Of a stretch of 64,000 bases of DNA, positions 1-10,577 are shown piece after piece; the first letter of the stretch is position 1; every line of letters starts with the position of its first letter. Source of the DNA: Nipponacmea schrenckii (taxonomy: Eukaryota > Mollusca > Gastropoda > Lottiidae); the NCBI GenBank assembly GCA_030562195.1, contig CM060199.1, positions 18,186,338 through 18,250,337 on the forward strand. Reading direction: 5' to 3'. The notes under the pieces are model-generated. The model had not been told where the DNA came from and did no database searches. It saw only the letters and a program-made list of their open reading frames with translations. A program made the position numbers and the translations under genes.

Positions 1-671
1 CATGCCCATTTTTGACTACTTTTTGGTCTAGATTTGAAATTTGATGTCTGACATTGCATTTTCTTTCAGAATTTCTGAGATTATGAGAAACTGAATTGGC
101 GGAAGGTTATTTCTAAAAATAGTGGTTTTGTTTGCAGTGACAGTCAAGTGGATGTTGATATCCGGTAGTGGTCTACTTTCATTTTGACTAGTTCAAAATT
201 TTCATGGTCATGCTATATTGAATTTTTGTACAGAAACTAAGTATTGGCCAGGCTTTCATGTGACATATTGGAAAGTTTTCAACGCGATTTCTGGAAAAAG
301 TAATAGCAGTTTGAATTTCGTGATTTAACATGGAAACAGATGGCAAATGAATTAGTGGACTAAGTCCGTTTATCATGCGGTTTGCTGAAAGCGGATGGGT
401 GCAGATCGGCGGAACGCAGCAAACACGATTAATAGGCCCTAGGTGTAGCGATTTTTCCGCTATCCTGTTTCCAAGGCATTTAGGTTCTGATATAGGCTAC
501 TCCTTGCTGCTTTCTTCTCTGGTAAAGTAAATGTAGGCCTATTCAACTTTCCCAGCCTGTCTGTACTGTGGACGTGTTGCATAGGCCTAAATAAAAAATG
601 CAACTCTTTTCAGGTTTAATAATAGCACAGTCCGTTAGAGCGTTGGTATTCCCATTAGTCCTAATCTGAAG
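1..671. other. No gene recognised
   Basis: I see no supported coding region, RNA gene or clear repeat boundary here. The sequence is AT-rich with scattered AGGCCTA motifs. The short open frame on the minus strand at 188-376 has no recognisable domain. Confidence 0.45.
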
Positions 672-778
672 CTTGCTGACTCTATTCCCAGCCTCTGATA
701 GCTATTTGGACAGATATGGCTGGGAGAGAGCCATATTTATCCAAATAGCTATCAGAGACTTGGAATAGAGTCAACAAG
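672..778. repeat. Inverted repeat (hairpin), 39-bp arms
   Basis: The left arm at 672-710 is nearly the reverse complement of 740-778, with about two mismatches. The loop itself contains a second inverted pair (ATATGGCT / AGCCATAT), so the whole 107 bases could fold into one long hairpin. It lies about 270 bases upstream of the first Gypsy gag remnant. No target duplication was obvious. It could be a small foldback MITE. Confidence 0.75.
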
Positions 779-1046
779 TTTCGGAATAGGCTACATTACT
801 CCGTGACGTCATTGGTAAAGTCGAGAAAATGGCGACCGTGGGTTCCGAATTCGATCGGCGTGTGAAAGTCCCTTAAACTCGGATATTTCATCTTCCACTC
901 ATAATTCCAGTAGACCCATCTATAAATGGGCATGAATGCCAAGAGGTTTGGCCAAGGACCAGCTGTAGAAACTATGGACCTCTAACCTAAGTTTTTAGGC
1001 CTATATCCCTGTAAAATATAAAAAATCAACTTTTTTATGCAAAAGA

Positions 1047-1894
1047 ATGGCGTTGAAAGGATCACTGTACGATGAATTCGATGTCAAAGATGGCGACATT
1101 TCCTGTTACTTGGCAAGATTGGACCAATTTTTCATCGCTAACGATATTGAAAATACGAGAGCCAATGCAGCTAAAAGATGTGCAATACTTTTAAGTAGTA
1201 TTGGAGGAACGCCATTTCAAGTTTTGACCGATTTATGTTTTCCTACAGCTCCTCACGAGAAAACTTACGATGAATTAGAAAAGTTATTGAAAGAACATTA
1301 TAAATCACCCAAGATTACGGTCACGGAACGTTTTAAATTTCACAATTTTAAAAAAAAAAGGAAGGACAGTCCATAACTGATTACGTCAAGGAATTGAATC
1401 ATATGGCAACCTCCTGTGAATTCACTGCTGGAACTTTGGAAGAAAATCTCAAGGATAGATTTATTTGTGCCTTGATAAACACTAGTAGGCCTATTCAGAA
1501 GAAGCTATTGTTTGAAAATAAAGATTTTCATGACTATGTGAGACTTGCCAAAGCAGAAGAAGCTGCCAGGGAAAATGTGAAAGACATGAATCGGGTACTA
1601 ACAATAGTACCAGTACCACAACTCCTGTAAACAAGGTCTACTCCAGAAAACTCACAATCACAGTAGGCTATAAACCTGATGGATTTAGGTCAAGGTGTGA
1701 CAGGTGTGGATTATCTAATCAATCAAGCGAGGATTGTTATTACAAAAAACTTTAAATGTTTTAAATATAAACAAATTGGACATTTACGTTCTGAATGTCG
1801 TTCACGAAATCAAGGTGCTTCTTCTAGTCAACAAAATAATAGGTCTATTGGAGACAACGTAAGAGAAGTAAATCAAATCAGAGACAACGAATAA
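1047..1894 (+). pseudogene. Gypsy-A gag remnant with degenerate zinc knuckle
   Basis: Three open segments (1047-1376, 1394-1630, 1679-1894) form one gag-like protein. The first break follows a run of nine A at about 1351-1359, the sort of place where a single-base slip breaks a frame. The last segment holds a retroviral-type zinc knuckle, CFKYKQIGHLRSEC, in which the second Cys of CX2CX4HX4C is replaced by Tyr. Gag would package the element RNA in cytoplasmic particles. The call rests on its position before the protease and on the knuckle; the N-terminal part is not diagnostic by itself. Confidence 0.8.
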
Positions 1895-1995
1895 GATATG
1901 TAGACAGTTCAGAAGATTTTAACGACACATCTGATGATAATGTCAACGAAAAGGGCAACGACGAAAACGATGAATTTGCTCATACAATTTACAGA

Positions 1996-2508
1996 GTGAA
2001 TATGTGTAGAAACTGCAAGCCCATTAAAATTGCCATGACTTTATCTGGTGTTTTATTTACTATGGAACTTGACACAGGTGCCGCAGTGACACTTATCAGT
2101 TACGAAGATTATGTAACGTATTTTAAGAATCACAAACTTGAACATAGTAGTAAACAATTGCATACTTACGCTGGTACTGAAATAAAAGTGGTTGGTGAAA
2201 TTGTAGTGAATGTGAGATATGGAGATCAAGTGTTCAAAAACTTGTCAATTTGTGTAACGAGAGCAGATCATTATGCACCTCCATTACTTGGAAGGGACTG
2301 GCTCAACATAATTAAGTTAGACTGGAACAAAATATTCTCACAATCACAAGGACAATTTACAGTAAGCCGAAATCCTTTACAAGAATTAAAGTCACGATAT
2401 GCTGAAGTGTTCACGGAAGAACTTGTAGGTGTAAAAGGGGTGACAGCTCATCTTCACATGAAAGAGGATGCACAACCATGTTGCTTTTGCACCACGACCA
2501 CCAGTTGA
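1996..2508 (+). pseudogene. Gypsy-A aspartic protease and start of RT
   Basis: The segment carries the retropepsin signature ELDTGAAVTLIS at about residues 25-36, with the catalytic Asp present, and a downstream LLGRDWL motif that ends typical Gypsy protease domains. The C-terminal part runs toward the RT N-terminus and then loses frame near 2508. Bases 2510-2626 hold the next RT stretch (EFSEWGTPLV-like) in other frames. Confidence 0.85.
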
Positions 2509-2626
2509 GAAAGAACTTTTACGATTGCAAAAAGAAGGAATTATTGTACCCTGTAGAATTTAGTGAATGGGGAACACCTTTAGTGTGTATAGCCAAATCT
2601 AATGGAACATATGTGGTGATAATAAG

Positions 2627-3361
2627 GTGTCAGTAAATCAACACATTAACACTGAACAATATCAAATTCCAACGCCAGAAGAAGTATACGAGAAATTATC
2701 TGGTGGACAAAAATATTCGAAAATAGACTTACGATGTGCATATGAACAATTAATTTTGGACGAAGAATCACAGAATGTTGTAATGATTAATACGCACAAG
2801 GGACTATTTCGTTTTACACTATTACCTTTTGTATCATCCAGCCCTACAATATGGCAACGTTTTATAGATCAAGTACTTTCGGGTTTAGATAATACCTGTG
2901 CTATTATGGATGATGTGTTAGTTACTGGAAAAGATAACGCAGAACATTTTGAAAATTTAGATAGACTTTTCAAACGATTTGAAAAATATCAGTTACGTAT
3001 CAGAATTGACAAGTGTAAATTTTTACAAGACAATGTTATTTACATGGTGAGAATGCCATCTGCCAATGGTATACAACCTACTGAAACTAAGGCTGAAGCA
3101 ATACGTAAAGCACCTACTCCTAAAAATGTTACAGAACTAAGATCATGGTTAGGTATGGTTAATTTTCAAGGACAGTTCTTACCGAATTTATCAACGAAAT
3201 TACATCCACTGAATGAACTTTTTGGAAATCGTGAGTGGAAATGGACAAATGAATGTCAAAAGTCATTTGACAATGTGAAAAGACTTATTAGTTCAGATAA
3301 ACTATTGGTGCACTATAATACTAACTTACCTTTGGAACTTGCTACTGACGCATCACCTTAG
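2627..3361 (+). pseudogene. Gypsy-A reverse transcriptase fragment
   Basis: This 244-residue open segment contains the RT palm. SKIDL carries the first catalytic Asp, LPF is followed by a changed SSSPTIWQRFID region, and the catalytic loop reads IMDD where Y-x-DD is usual. The connection region follows (RSWLGMVNFQGQFLPNLS). The start given is only the edge of the open frame; the true domain begins upstream in another frame. It ends at the RNase H Asp motif (ATDASP), where a shift moves the frame. Confidence 0.9.
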
Positions 3362-3656
3362 TGTCGGTGCTGTTATGTTTCATAGAATTTATGGTGTACG
3401 TAAACCTATAGCTAATGCTTCGAGGAGTTTGCATAAACATGAACATTATTATGCACAATTGGATAAGGAAGCTTTATCAATTATATTTGGTATTAGACGT
3501 TTTAGAAATTATGTATATGGTAGACATTTTACAATATTAGAACGTATTTTAGGACCAAAGACTGCCGTTCCTACATTAGCAGCGCAACGTTTACAGCGAC
3601 GGGCAATTGAATTATCAGCTCTGGACTATGAATTGAAATATATCTTCAAAAGATAA
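3339..3656 (+). pseudogene. Gypsy-A RNase H fragment
   Basis: The segment continues from the ATDASP motif with SVGAVMFH, then HEHYYAQLDKEALSIIFGIRRFRNYVYGRHFTI. This is the RNase H fold of Gypsy pol, including the conserved Glu of KEALSI. Normally TDH would follow the second motif; here the frame reads TILERIL, so one catalytic Asp appears lost. The remnant (YADALSRLPL) continues in another frame just after 3656. Confidence 0.85.
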
Positions 3657-3879
3657 TGTTTATGCTGATGCATTATCACGTTTACCCCTACCTGCAACCA
3701 ACCAGACTCCGGTAGAAGTTGATATGATATACAATATTCAGGATAAGATATTGGATAGTTTTCCTGTTACAAGTAAACAGATATCTACATTCACCAGGAC
3801 CGATCGAGTATTATAACGAGTTTTACACTATACGAAAACTGGATGGCCAAATTCTGTAGATGATGAAAGATTAAAGCCT

Positions 3880-5188
3880 TATTTCCAACGAGGATTCGAT
3901 TTACAGTTGAGCAGGATTGTATTCTGTGGGGAATAAGAGTGTTATTACCTACGAAATTTATTAGATACATTTTAGCGGAATTGCATGCTTCACATCCTGG
4001 TATTGTTAGAATGAAAGAAATAGCACGTAGTCATGTTTGGTGGCCAAATATAGACAAGGACATTTCTGATATGGTTAAAAGTTGTTCAACGTGGCAACAA
4101 TCCAGAAGTTGACCAGCTTCTGCACCATTGATGCCATGGTTATGGCCAGGTTCACCATGGACTCGTGTTCACATAGACTTTGCGGAAAAGGATGGTAAAA
4201 ATTATCTCATTGTGGTAGACAGTTATTCAAAATGGCCGGAGTACATTCTTATGAATAGTACTACATCACAGGCAACAGTTATTGTTTTAAGAGACTTGTT
4301 TAGTAAATATGGTATTCCATCTCAATGGTTAGTGACAATGGTCCTCAATTTGTCAGTGAGGAATATAAACTTTTTCTAAAGCGAAATGGTATTAAGCAAG
4401 TGTTAGTTGCTCCATATCATGCTGCCAGTAATGGTGCTACAGAACGGATGGTGCAATCATTTAAACGCGCAAGCATAAAGATTGAATTAACTCTCCAACA
4501 TCGTATAGACGCATTTCTATTATCTTATAGGTCAACGAAACATCCAACTACAGGTTGTACGCCAGCAAAACTTTTTCTTGGCAGAGAAATAAGAATACGT
4601 TTAAGTTTGCTACATCCGGATGTTAAATCAACAGTTCTTAATCATCAAAGTAATCAAAAGATGAATCATGACAATTTAAGCTCTCTAAGATAATTTTATC
4701 CAGGAGACACTGTGTTGATAAAAGATTTTAGACACAAAGGTACTTGGTGGCCAGGTACTGTGGCAGAACGAACTGCTCCAAAATCTTATGTTGTAGTTCT
4801 ACGAGACGGCCGTGTATGGAAAAGACATATAGTTCAAATGAGAAAGGGAGGTAACTCACTTGAAGATTATGTGATAGTTGATAATAGTGAGAGAGAGAAT
4901 ACTGAAGATAAATATAGTAAATCAATGGTGAAAACAGATTTAACAACAGTACAACCGGGGGTACAAAAGCCTGATGATAATTTTAGTCAGTTGAAACGTC
5001 ATCAACAGACTGGTTTACAAAGAGTAAGATGGAGAGACCAGGTTACTTCAGATAAAACATTAACTCCAGAATCAACTAGTAATGATTTGAATTATTCAAT
5101 AGTAGACGATAGTGGCAGTGCAGCTGATAGATCCAAAAGTAGTAATAGTAGTAATTGTTTTAAGAGGTTTATTCCAAGTATAAGATAA
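3880..5188 (+). pseudogene. Gypsy-A integrase, broken
   Basis: The zinc-binding region near 3970-4110 reads ELHASHPGI ... VWWPNIDKD ... CSTW. The two His remain but the last Cys of CX2C is Trp. The core follows in two frames: 4128-4379 holds the first catalytic Asp (VHIDFAEK), and 4325-4693 holds SDNGPQF with the second Asp and NGATERMVQ with the Glu. The segment at 4712-5188 is the C-terminal module (WWPGTV ... SYVVVLRDGR ... RRH-like), then a Ser/Asn-rich tail. The D, D and E residues are all present, but no single frame joins them. Confidence 0.88.
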
Positions 5189-5517
5189 CTTTTATTGTAA
5201 GCGGTGCTTGTTTTACATGAATGGCGGCGTGCATGAGCCTAGAGGGATACCGGCAATTGATCTAATCAATGATTGGCTAATAACGCAATTACGTCATAGT
5301 TCGAGGTCATAGTACTGAGATTATAACACAGGCGTTCGTTTTCACTCTAGCCAAGCACTGAAGGTCCAATATCGTAACATCCCCCTTTTCATAAAGAAAA
5401 TGTAAATTAAAGAAATAGTAACAGATCAAGTAACTGAACTAAATTTAAAGTGCCTTCGTTAGGCTTATTGTCTGATTCTCTATTGAGCACAAAACAGAGT
5501 CTTATAGAGAGTTTTAG
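5189..5517. other. No gene; spacer between two Gypsy remnants
   Basis: This stretch separates the end of the plus-strand Gypsy-A integrase from the C-terminus of the minus-strand Gypsy-B integrase. It may hold LTR or 3'-UTR remnants of either, but I saw no repeated block. Confidence 0.4.
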
Positions 5518-6668
5518 TTAAGTAACAAAGTCATTAAAACGAGCAGGTCTGCGAACTTCTCTAGTGCGTGTTTTACTGACTACACATCCATTTGGTTCTG
5601 GAGCTATGTTGATAGGCATTGGTGATGGTTGGCTAATATCTGCGGATCGGCGTTGACATCGTATGTTAGCTTTGAGAGTTGTGACTTTCCTATTATTTGA
5701 TGAGTTTTCCAATGGTAACTGAAGACCTAGTTGGTTGTCGGTCTCAATTTCACGAGTTGACTCCAAGACTGGTTCAGTTCTTGCTTCTGCTGTTGAACGT
5801 AAAAACTTTCTGTTACGTCTGTATTCATGACCATCGATGTCTACCACATAGGATCTGGAACTGAGTTGGCGTACACAAGTGCCAAGCTTCCAAGTTTTGG
5901 ATTTATCGATTGAAGTTGGTTTGTCACGTACTTGTTGGCCAATTGAAAGTTCCGGAAGATCTTTTGCATGTTTATCAAAATAAAACTTTGATTTCTTCCG
6001 CTTATAATCAATGTTCTCAGTGACTTTATCAATAACACTAGGTTTGAGAAGTGGAGGTGCTGTAGGAAGTTGTGTCTTGGTTCGCCTTGACATAAGTCGT
6101 TGAACTGGACTGCTGTGCATTCCTTCTGTGGGAGTGTTTCTCCAATCTAGTAAGCTCAAGTTGATATCTTGATTATCTTTCTTCGCTTTTTTGATAAGAT
6201 TTTTGGCAATCTTAACCGCTGACTCGGCTTTACCATTTGATTGACTGTGATGAGGTGATGAACTTGAATGCTCAAAACCATATGTCGATGCGAAGTGAGC
6301 AAATTCTAGCGCAGTAAACTGTGGGCCATTATCTGTGTCGATAATATCAGGAATACCATGACGTCCAAAATGCTCCTGACATTTCTCAATGACAGCAGAT
6401 GATGAAGTATATTCAGTTTGTTGAGTTCAAAGTAATCTGAATAATAATCAACTATGACAAGATAATCGTCACCATGTATGGTAAATAAATCCATACCCAG
6501 TCTACTCCATGGTCTATCTGGAATTTTATGAGTCTTAAGAGTTTTTTTCTGTTGGTTATAGCTGAATTCGTTGCATTTTGAGACTAAATCCTTGGTTTCA
6601 GCTTTGATATTTGGCCAAAACATGACGTCTCTGGCTCTTCTCAGGCATGATTCTATACCATTGTGTGA
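5518..6668 (-). pseudogene. Gypsy-B integrase fragment, minus strand
   Basis: Reading 6668 down to 5518 on the minus strand gives an integrase without its N-terminal half. The core begins with FWPNIKAE ... W-S-R-L-G-M-D-L-F (first Asp) and VIVDYYSDYFEL. It continues near 6250-6300 with SPHHSQSNGKAESAVK (Glu region), then SLLDWRNTPTEG and a C-terminal domain (WKLGTCVRQLSSRSYVVDIDG). There is a frame change between 6306 and 6160. The upstream part is cut exactly where the LINE 3' end begins at about 6669, so the LINE inserted into this element. The Gypsy family differs in sequence from Gypsy-A. Confidence 0.88.
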
Positions 6669-8130
6669 TTATAATAATAATAATAATAATAAACTCTTTA
6701 TTTTACATGGGTCAGAATTAGGCCCAATGCACAAGGACATGGTCCTGTCTCACATTCAGCCCATGGGGCAATACATTGGAAAAAAAAAAAAAAGAAAAAA
6801 GAAAAAAATCGAAAATACATAATATCTCAATATACAATTCGTCTGAAATACTAAAAATACACAAGTACATGTGTATCAAATGGACAGATATATGTTACGA
6901 CGACTGAGTCCATGACCACGAAATAAATATACAATACTCCACGTACAATTTGTTTAAAAATACACAAGTACATGTGCATGAAATGGACAGATTTTCAACC
7001 TACAATTTGTTTATAAAATGGATGTAATATATAGTTCCTGCGGCCATGCACACGACCGCAGAAAATCACGTATTATTTCAACGTACAATTTATTTTAAAA
7101 TACACAATTACATGTGTAAATAATGGACAGATTTTTCTTCCGGCGATCAAGTACATGACAGCAAAAACCATATATAATTTCAATGTACAATTAGTTTTAA
7201 AATACACAAGTACATGTGTAAATAATGGACAGATTCATCATTCTGCGATCAAGTACATGACCACAAAAACCAAGGAATAGACAAGTACATCTGCATGAGA
7301 CGATCAGACATCAAAACATACATATAAAAAAAAAAAAAAATTAAAAAAAAATGTCGTTGCCAAAGCGTCAGTGCATGTGCTGCGAGCGGGCTACCCAACC
7401 CTACTCCATTTTATGTTCTTATTTTCTATGGAGGGGGGGGTAGGATTTGTCCATGCTCAAGACCAGCTTTAAGGATGTTTACTCATCCCCCGACAGTAAT
7501 AATTTAGATTTTCAAAATGGTTCAAGTTAGGCCAAAATAGAATTGTTGGTGGTGATATACCTGTGAGAAAGGGAAAAATAAAATTAATAAATTACTTCAA
7601 TCATTAAATCATGGAGAAACACAATTGTTAAGATAGCCATCAGCAAGTAAGCCTATAGTTGGTGAAAAGAATACCCGTGTAACAGGAAGTATGCTTATGT
7701 TAATGAAAGATTACCAAGAATCATCCTTCGAAAAGTCTTAAAATCTGATGCTGATTTAATATTTTTGTCTAGACCATTCCACAAAATTGATCCTTTGTAT
7801 TTAATACTTTGTTTAATCAAATTGATTCGTGGTTTTTGCACCACAAGTTTTGAATTTATGCTAGAATAAGGCGTCTGTTTATAGCTAAAGAGGCTTGAAA
7901 GGTAGGAAGGAGACAAGTTGTTCAGAGTTTTATACATAAATTTATACGAATTAAAATTATGCCTGGTTTTAATGTCAAAAACATTAAGCCTTTTAAGATT
8001 CAGTGACAAATCAGTATTATACTTAGAACCAAGGATTAATTTAAAAGCAATTTTTTGTTGCCTGTGTAAAATATCGGCCGATGCAATGTCGTGCGAATCC
8101 CAAATAGTTGAACAATAATCCAAATATGGC
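6669..8130 (-). mobile_element. CR1-like LINE 3' fragment, minus strand
   Basis: On the minus strand, 8130 to 7695 encodes the C-terminal part of a non-LTR reverse transcriptase: LDYCSTIWD, LHRQQKIAFKLILG, FMYKTLNNLSPSYLSSLF, RINLIKQSIKYKGSILWNGL. This is the usual C-terminal region of CR1/Daphne-type ORF2. A 1-kb 3' UTR follows, ending at 6669-6692 in a (TTA)n tail, the expected LINE end. The upstream part disappears into the assembly gap at 8131. The element interrupts the Gypsy-B integrase. The family is known for RNA-copied, 5'-truncated insertion. Confidence 0.85.
6840..7310. repeat. Imperfect ~120-bp tandem repeats in the LINE 3' UTR
   Basis: The block AATACACAAGTACATGTG followed by AATGGACAGAT recurs about every 120-130 bases, near 6850, 6960, 7100 and 7200, together with a RATCAAGTACATGACC motif. 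Copies are diverged. They lie wholly inside the presumed 3' UTR of the minus-strand LINE. Confidence 0.7.
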
Positions 8131-8630
8131 NNNNNNNNNNNNNNNNNNNNNNNNNNNNNNNNNNNNNNNNNNNNNNNNNNNNNNNNNNNNNNNNNNNNNN
8201 NNNNNNNNNNNNNNNNNNNNNNNNNNNNNNNNNNNNNNNNNNNNNNNNNNNNNNNNNNNNNNNNNNNNNNNNNNNNNNNNNNNNNNNNNNNNNNNNNNNN
8301 NNNNNNNNNNNNNNNNNNNNNNNNNNNNNNNNNNNNNNNNNNNNNNNNNNNNNNNNNNNNNNNNNNNNNNNNNNNNNNNNNNNNNNNNNNNNNNNNNNNN
8401 NNNNNNNNNNNNNNNNNNNNNNNNNNNNNNNNNNNNNNNNNNNNNNNNNNNNNNNNNNNNNNNNNNNNNNNNNNNNNNNNNNNNNNNNNNNNNNNNNNNN
8501 NNNNNNNNNNNNNNNNNNNNNNNNNNNNNNNNNNNNNNNNNNNNNNNNNNNNNNNNNNNNNNNNNNNNNNNNNNNNNNNNNNNNNNNNNNNNNNNNNNNN
8601 NNNNNNNNNNNNNNNNNNNNNNNNNNNNNN
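8131..8630. other. Assembly gap (500 N)
   Basis: Exactly 500 N bases, a conventional placeholder length, so the true distance is unknown. The upstream part of the LINE RT would be expected here. Any reading frame drawn across the gap is meaningless. Confidence 0.99.
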
Positions 8631-9659
8631 ATCGGAGCTTCTCCAGAGGCCCCATTTCGATTTAAAGAAAATCACGCACAGTTAGTAGAGAAGAAAATAC
8701 AAAATTTTCAAATACTAAAAAGCGCATTTTGGGTGGAAATATGTGGTTTTATATATCATTAGAAAGAGCAGATAAACTGTAATAAGATTCAATGGGAAAA
8801 TTTTTTGTTATTTATGTTTTAGTTCACGTGACAGAGCTCTTTAAAAATAAAAATCACAAATTTCAATCGGTTATAAAACCGGAAGTAGACCTCGGACAAT
8901 ACAAATCAATATATCATTGAATAGATATCATCAAGGGTAATACATCGTGTTCAGGTCACAAGGTCACCAAAGGTCAAGGTCACGAAATATGGGCCTTTGA
9001 AAGTTTTGGTCATTACCAAAAAAATTAAAATGGAAATAAAAGAACAATCAAAATCAAAATTCAAAAATCGGCTCCCAAATATTATTGCGCAATCGACTCT
9101 AGTCATAAGATATGAAAAACTAATGGAAAATCGCTTTATCCCCTAGAGGCCCCATTTTGAATTTTACAAAAGTTTCACATTTCAATATAGCGGCCAATCT
9201 TTTGCTTCCGGTCCGGATTTTTTCATCTTCGTTTTTTTGCTTTTTGTAGCATGTTGCAAAACAATTTTGAAAAAGAATCCCGAATTATTTTAAAATTTAA
9301 AAATCTTCAAAACCGGAAGTTAGTCGAAAATTTAAAAAAATTTAGAAGCATAACATTGTCTATCTACCTGAAGTTTTGGGTGGAAAATTTGTAAATTGAA
9401 TTAAATCGAAAAATTAAATAAAAAAAGTCAGCTACAATATGAATTAGAGTTTTGCAGTTATGTGCTAGCATTAAAAGAATAGAAAAGTATCTGTCAAAAT
9501 CAGTTAAAAAAAAGGTAATAAATAGCAAAAACCAAAAGAAGCCATGCCACAGCTCGTTTTCATGAAATTTTTACATTTAAAATGACTCGCAGTTTAAGGC
9601 AGACAGCAACGGGTAGTTTTAGCATGTTCCCTTTCAAGAAAAAATTCTGTGAAATTCGA
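8631..9659. other. No gene; AT-rich, low-copy-looking repeat
   Basis: I found no coding signal. The motif AGAGGCCCCATTT occurs at 8645 and again near 9145, and ACCGGAAGT recurs near 8880 and 9312. This suggests a decayed duplication or dispersed repeat, not a gene. Confidence 0.4.
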
Positions 9660-9990
9660 AAAAAAAAAAAGAAAAAAAAAAAACATTTCAAAACAAAGCA
9701 TTGCGTTCGAAAACGCACGTTTCGAAACAAGCAGTGCGTCGATGAACGCACTGCAATAAAATAAAATAATCAAGTTACAATAGTTTTACCCCAAAGTCGA
9801 AATACGTTATAAAATTCCGTACTTACAATACGTTTTCGCAAAGTCGAAATACGTAATAATCCGAACGATACAATAGTTTTCGCAAAGTCGAAATAAAAAA
9901 ATAAAATAATCCGAAAACAAACGTTTTCGAAAGTCGAAAAAAAAAAAAAAATTTCGAAAACAAAGCAGTGCGTTCGATGAACGCACTGCA
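9660..9990. repeat. Repeats with short GC-rich hairpins
   Basis: Two copies of a 24-25 base palindrome (arms GCAGTGCGTTC / GAACGCACTGC around a 3-base loop) lie at about 9730-9753 and 9965-9989. Between them the motif CAAAGTCGAAATACG and variants recur several times, with poly-A runs next to each hairpin. This looks like a decayed small repeat array. The open frames here come from A/T runs. Confidence 0.7.
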
Positions 9991-10440
9991 AATAGCACAA
10001 TATATAGTATGTATGGTATAAAACATGGATGATGATATGAAAATAAAATTCATAATACTAACAGAATAATCTTAATTACAGAAGCTTTTAATTATTGATT
10101 AGAGATATCTTTAATCACATGCAGAATAACGATAATAAATAATGATAAATTATTTGTCAGGTTTTTAATTGAACATCAGTAACTCGTCAAATTTTCTTAG
10201 ATCATAGGATATGTATAATAATATTGAGTAAATATTAATTCCAATATGATAGGACAAATTAAAAGGAAATGAAATTCATCTTCAACGTTATTAGTTGTAC
10301 ATAATTTACAGTATTTGTCATTACGATGTTTGTCTGTGTTAGGATCTGTCTCTATTTCTAATTTCAAACTTACTACTCCAGAATAAACCATTTTTTTAGC
10401 ACATTTCTTATACTTAATAAAGCTCAAGTCTGTCTTAAAA
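9990..10440 (-). mobile_element. LINE 3' end with RT C-terminal remnant, minus strand
   Basis: The minus-strand frame 10427-10197 ends with CKLCTTNNVEDEFHFLLICP, the Cys/His motif near the C-terminus of Jockey/CR1-like ORF2 proteins. Bases 9990-10225 are repeated, diverged, at 21518-21790, so they are the 3' UTR of a dispersed family. The element is truncated at its 5' side and the tail end is near 9990. Confidence 0.75.
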
Positions 10441-10577
10441 CTACAGTAAAAGGAGAGCTTACTAGAGTTTGTAATGGATGGAAACCAGAAATTCGGCCTT
10501 TAATAATTATAGAAGCAAATTTCGTGACACGTAATCCGCGGGTCCCGCGTATTTTAAAAAAAAAACAGTCCTCTACG
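10441..10577. repeat. Edge of foldback element with GC-rich palindrome
   Basis: At 10537-10556 the sequence TCCGCGGGTCCCGCG is followed by TATTTTAAA and an A-run. A similar block (CCGCGGAATCCGCGGATTTAAA) lies at 12932-12953 beyond the other arm, and a related one near 13620. These may be terminal motifs of one repeat family. Confidence 0.5.

Larger units (their letters stand above)
1047..5188 (+). mobile_element. Decayed Gypsy-type LTR retrotransposon (Gypsy-A)
   Basis: The order gag, CCHC knuckle, aspartic protease, reverse transcriptase, RNase H, integrase runs along the plus strand over about 4.1 kb, which is the Gypsy/Metaviridae order. The reading frame is broken at least six times, and several key residues are lost, so the copy cannot be active. 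I could not find matching LTRs on either side: the sequence before 1047 and that after 5188 share no block I could see. The element is therefore either without its LTRs or bounded beyond recognition. The RT wording (GGQKYSKIDL, DEESQ, INTHKGLFRFTLLPF) is like the K02A2.6-like Gypsy group common in invertebrates. Confidence 0.9.

Noticed and set aside
7695..8675. Long frames running through 8131-8630
   Set aside because: The middle is 500 unknown bases. Only the LINE RT part below 8131 is supported.
9560..10053. Phe-rich or Lys-rich frames
   Set aside because: They come from long A/T runs and the hairpin repeats; no coding character.
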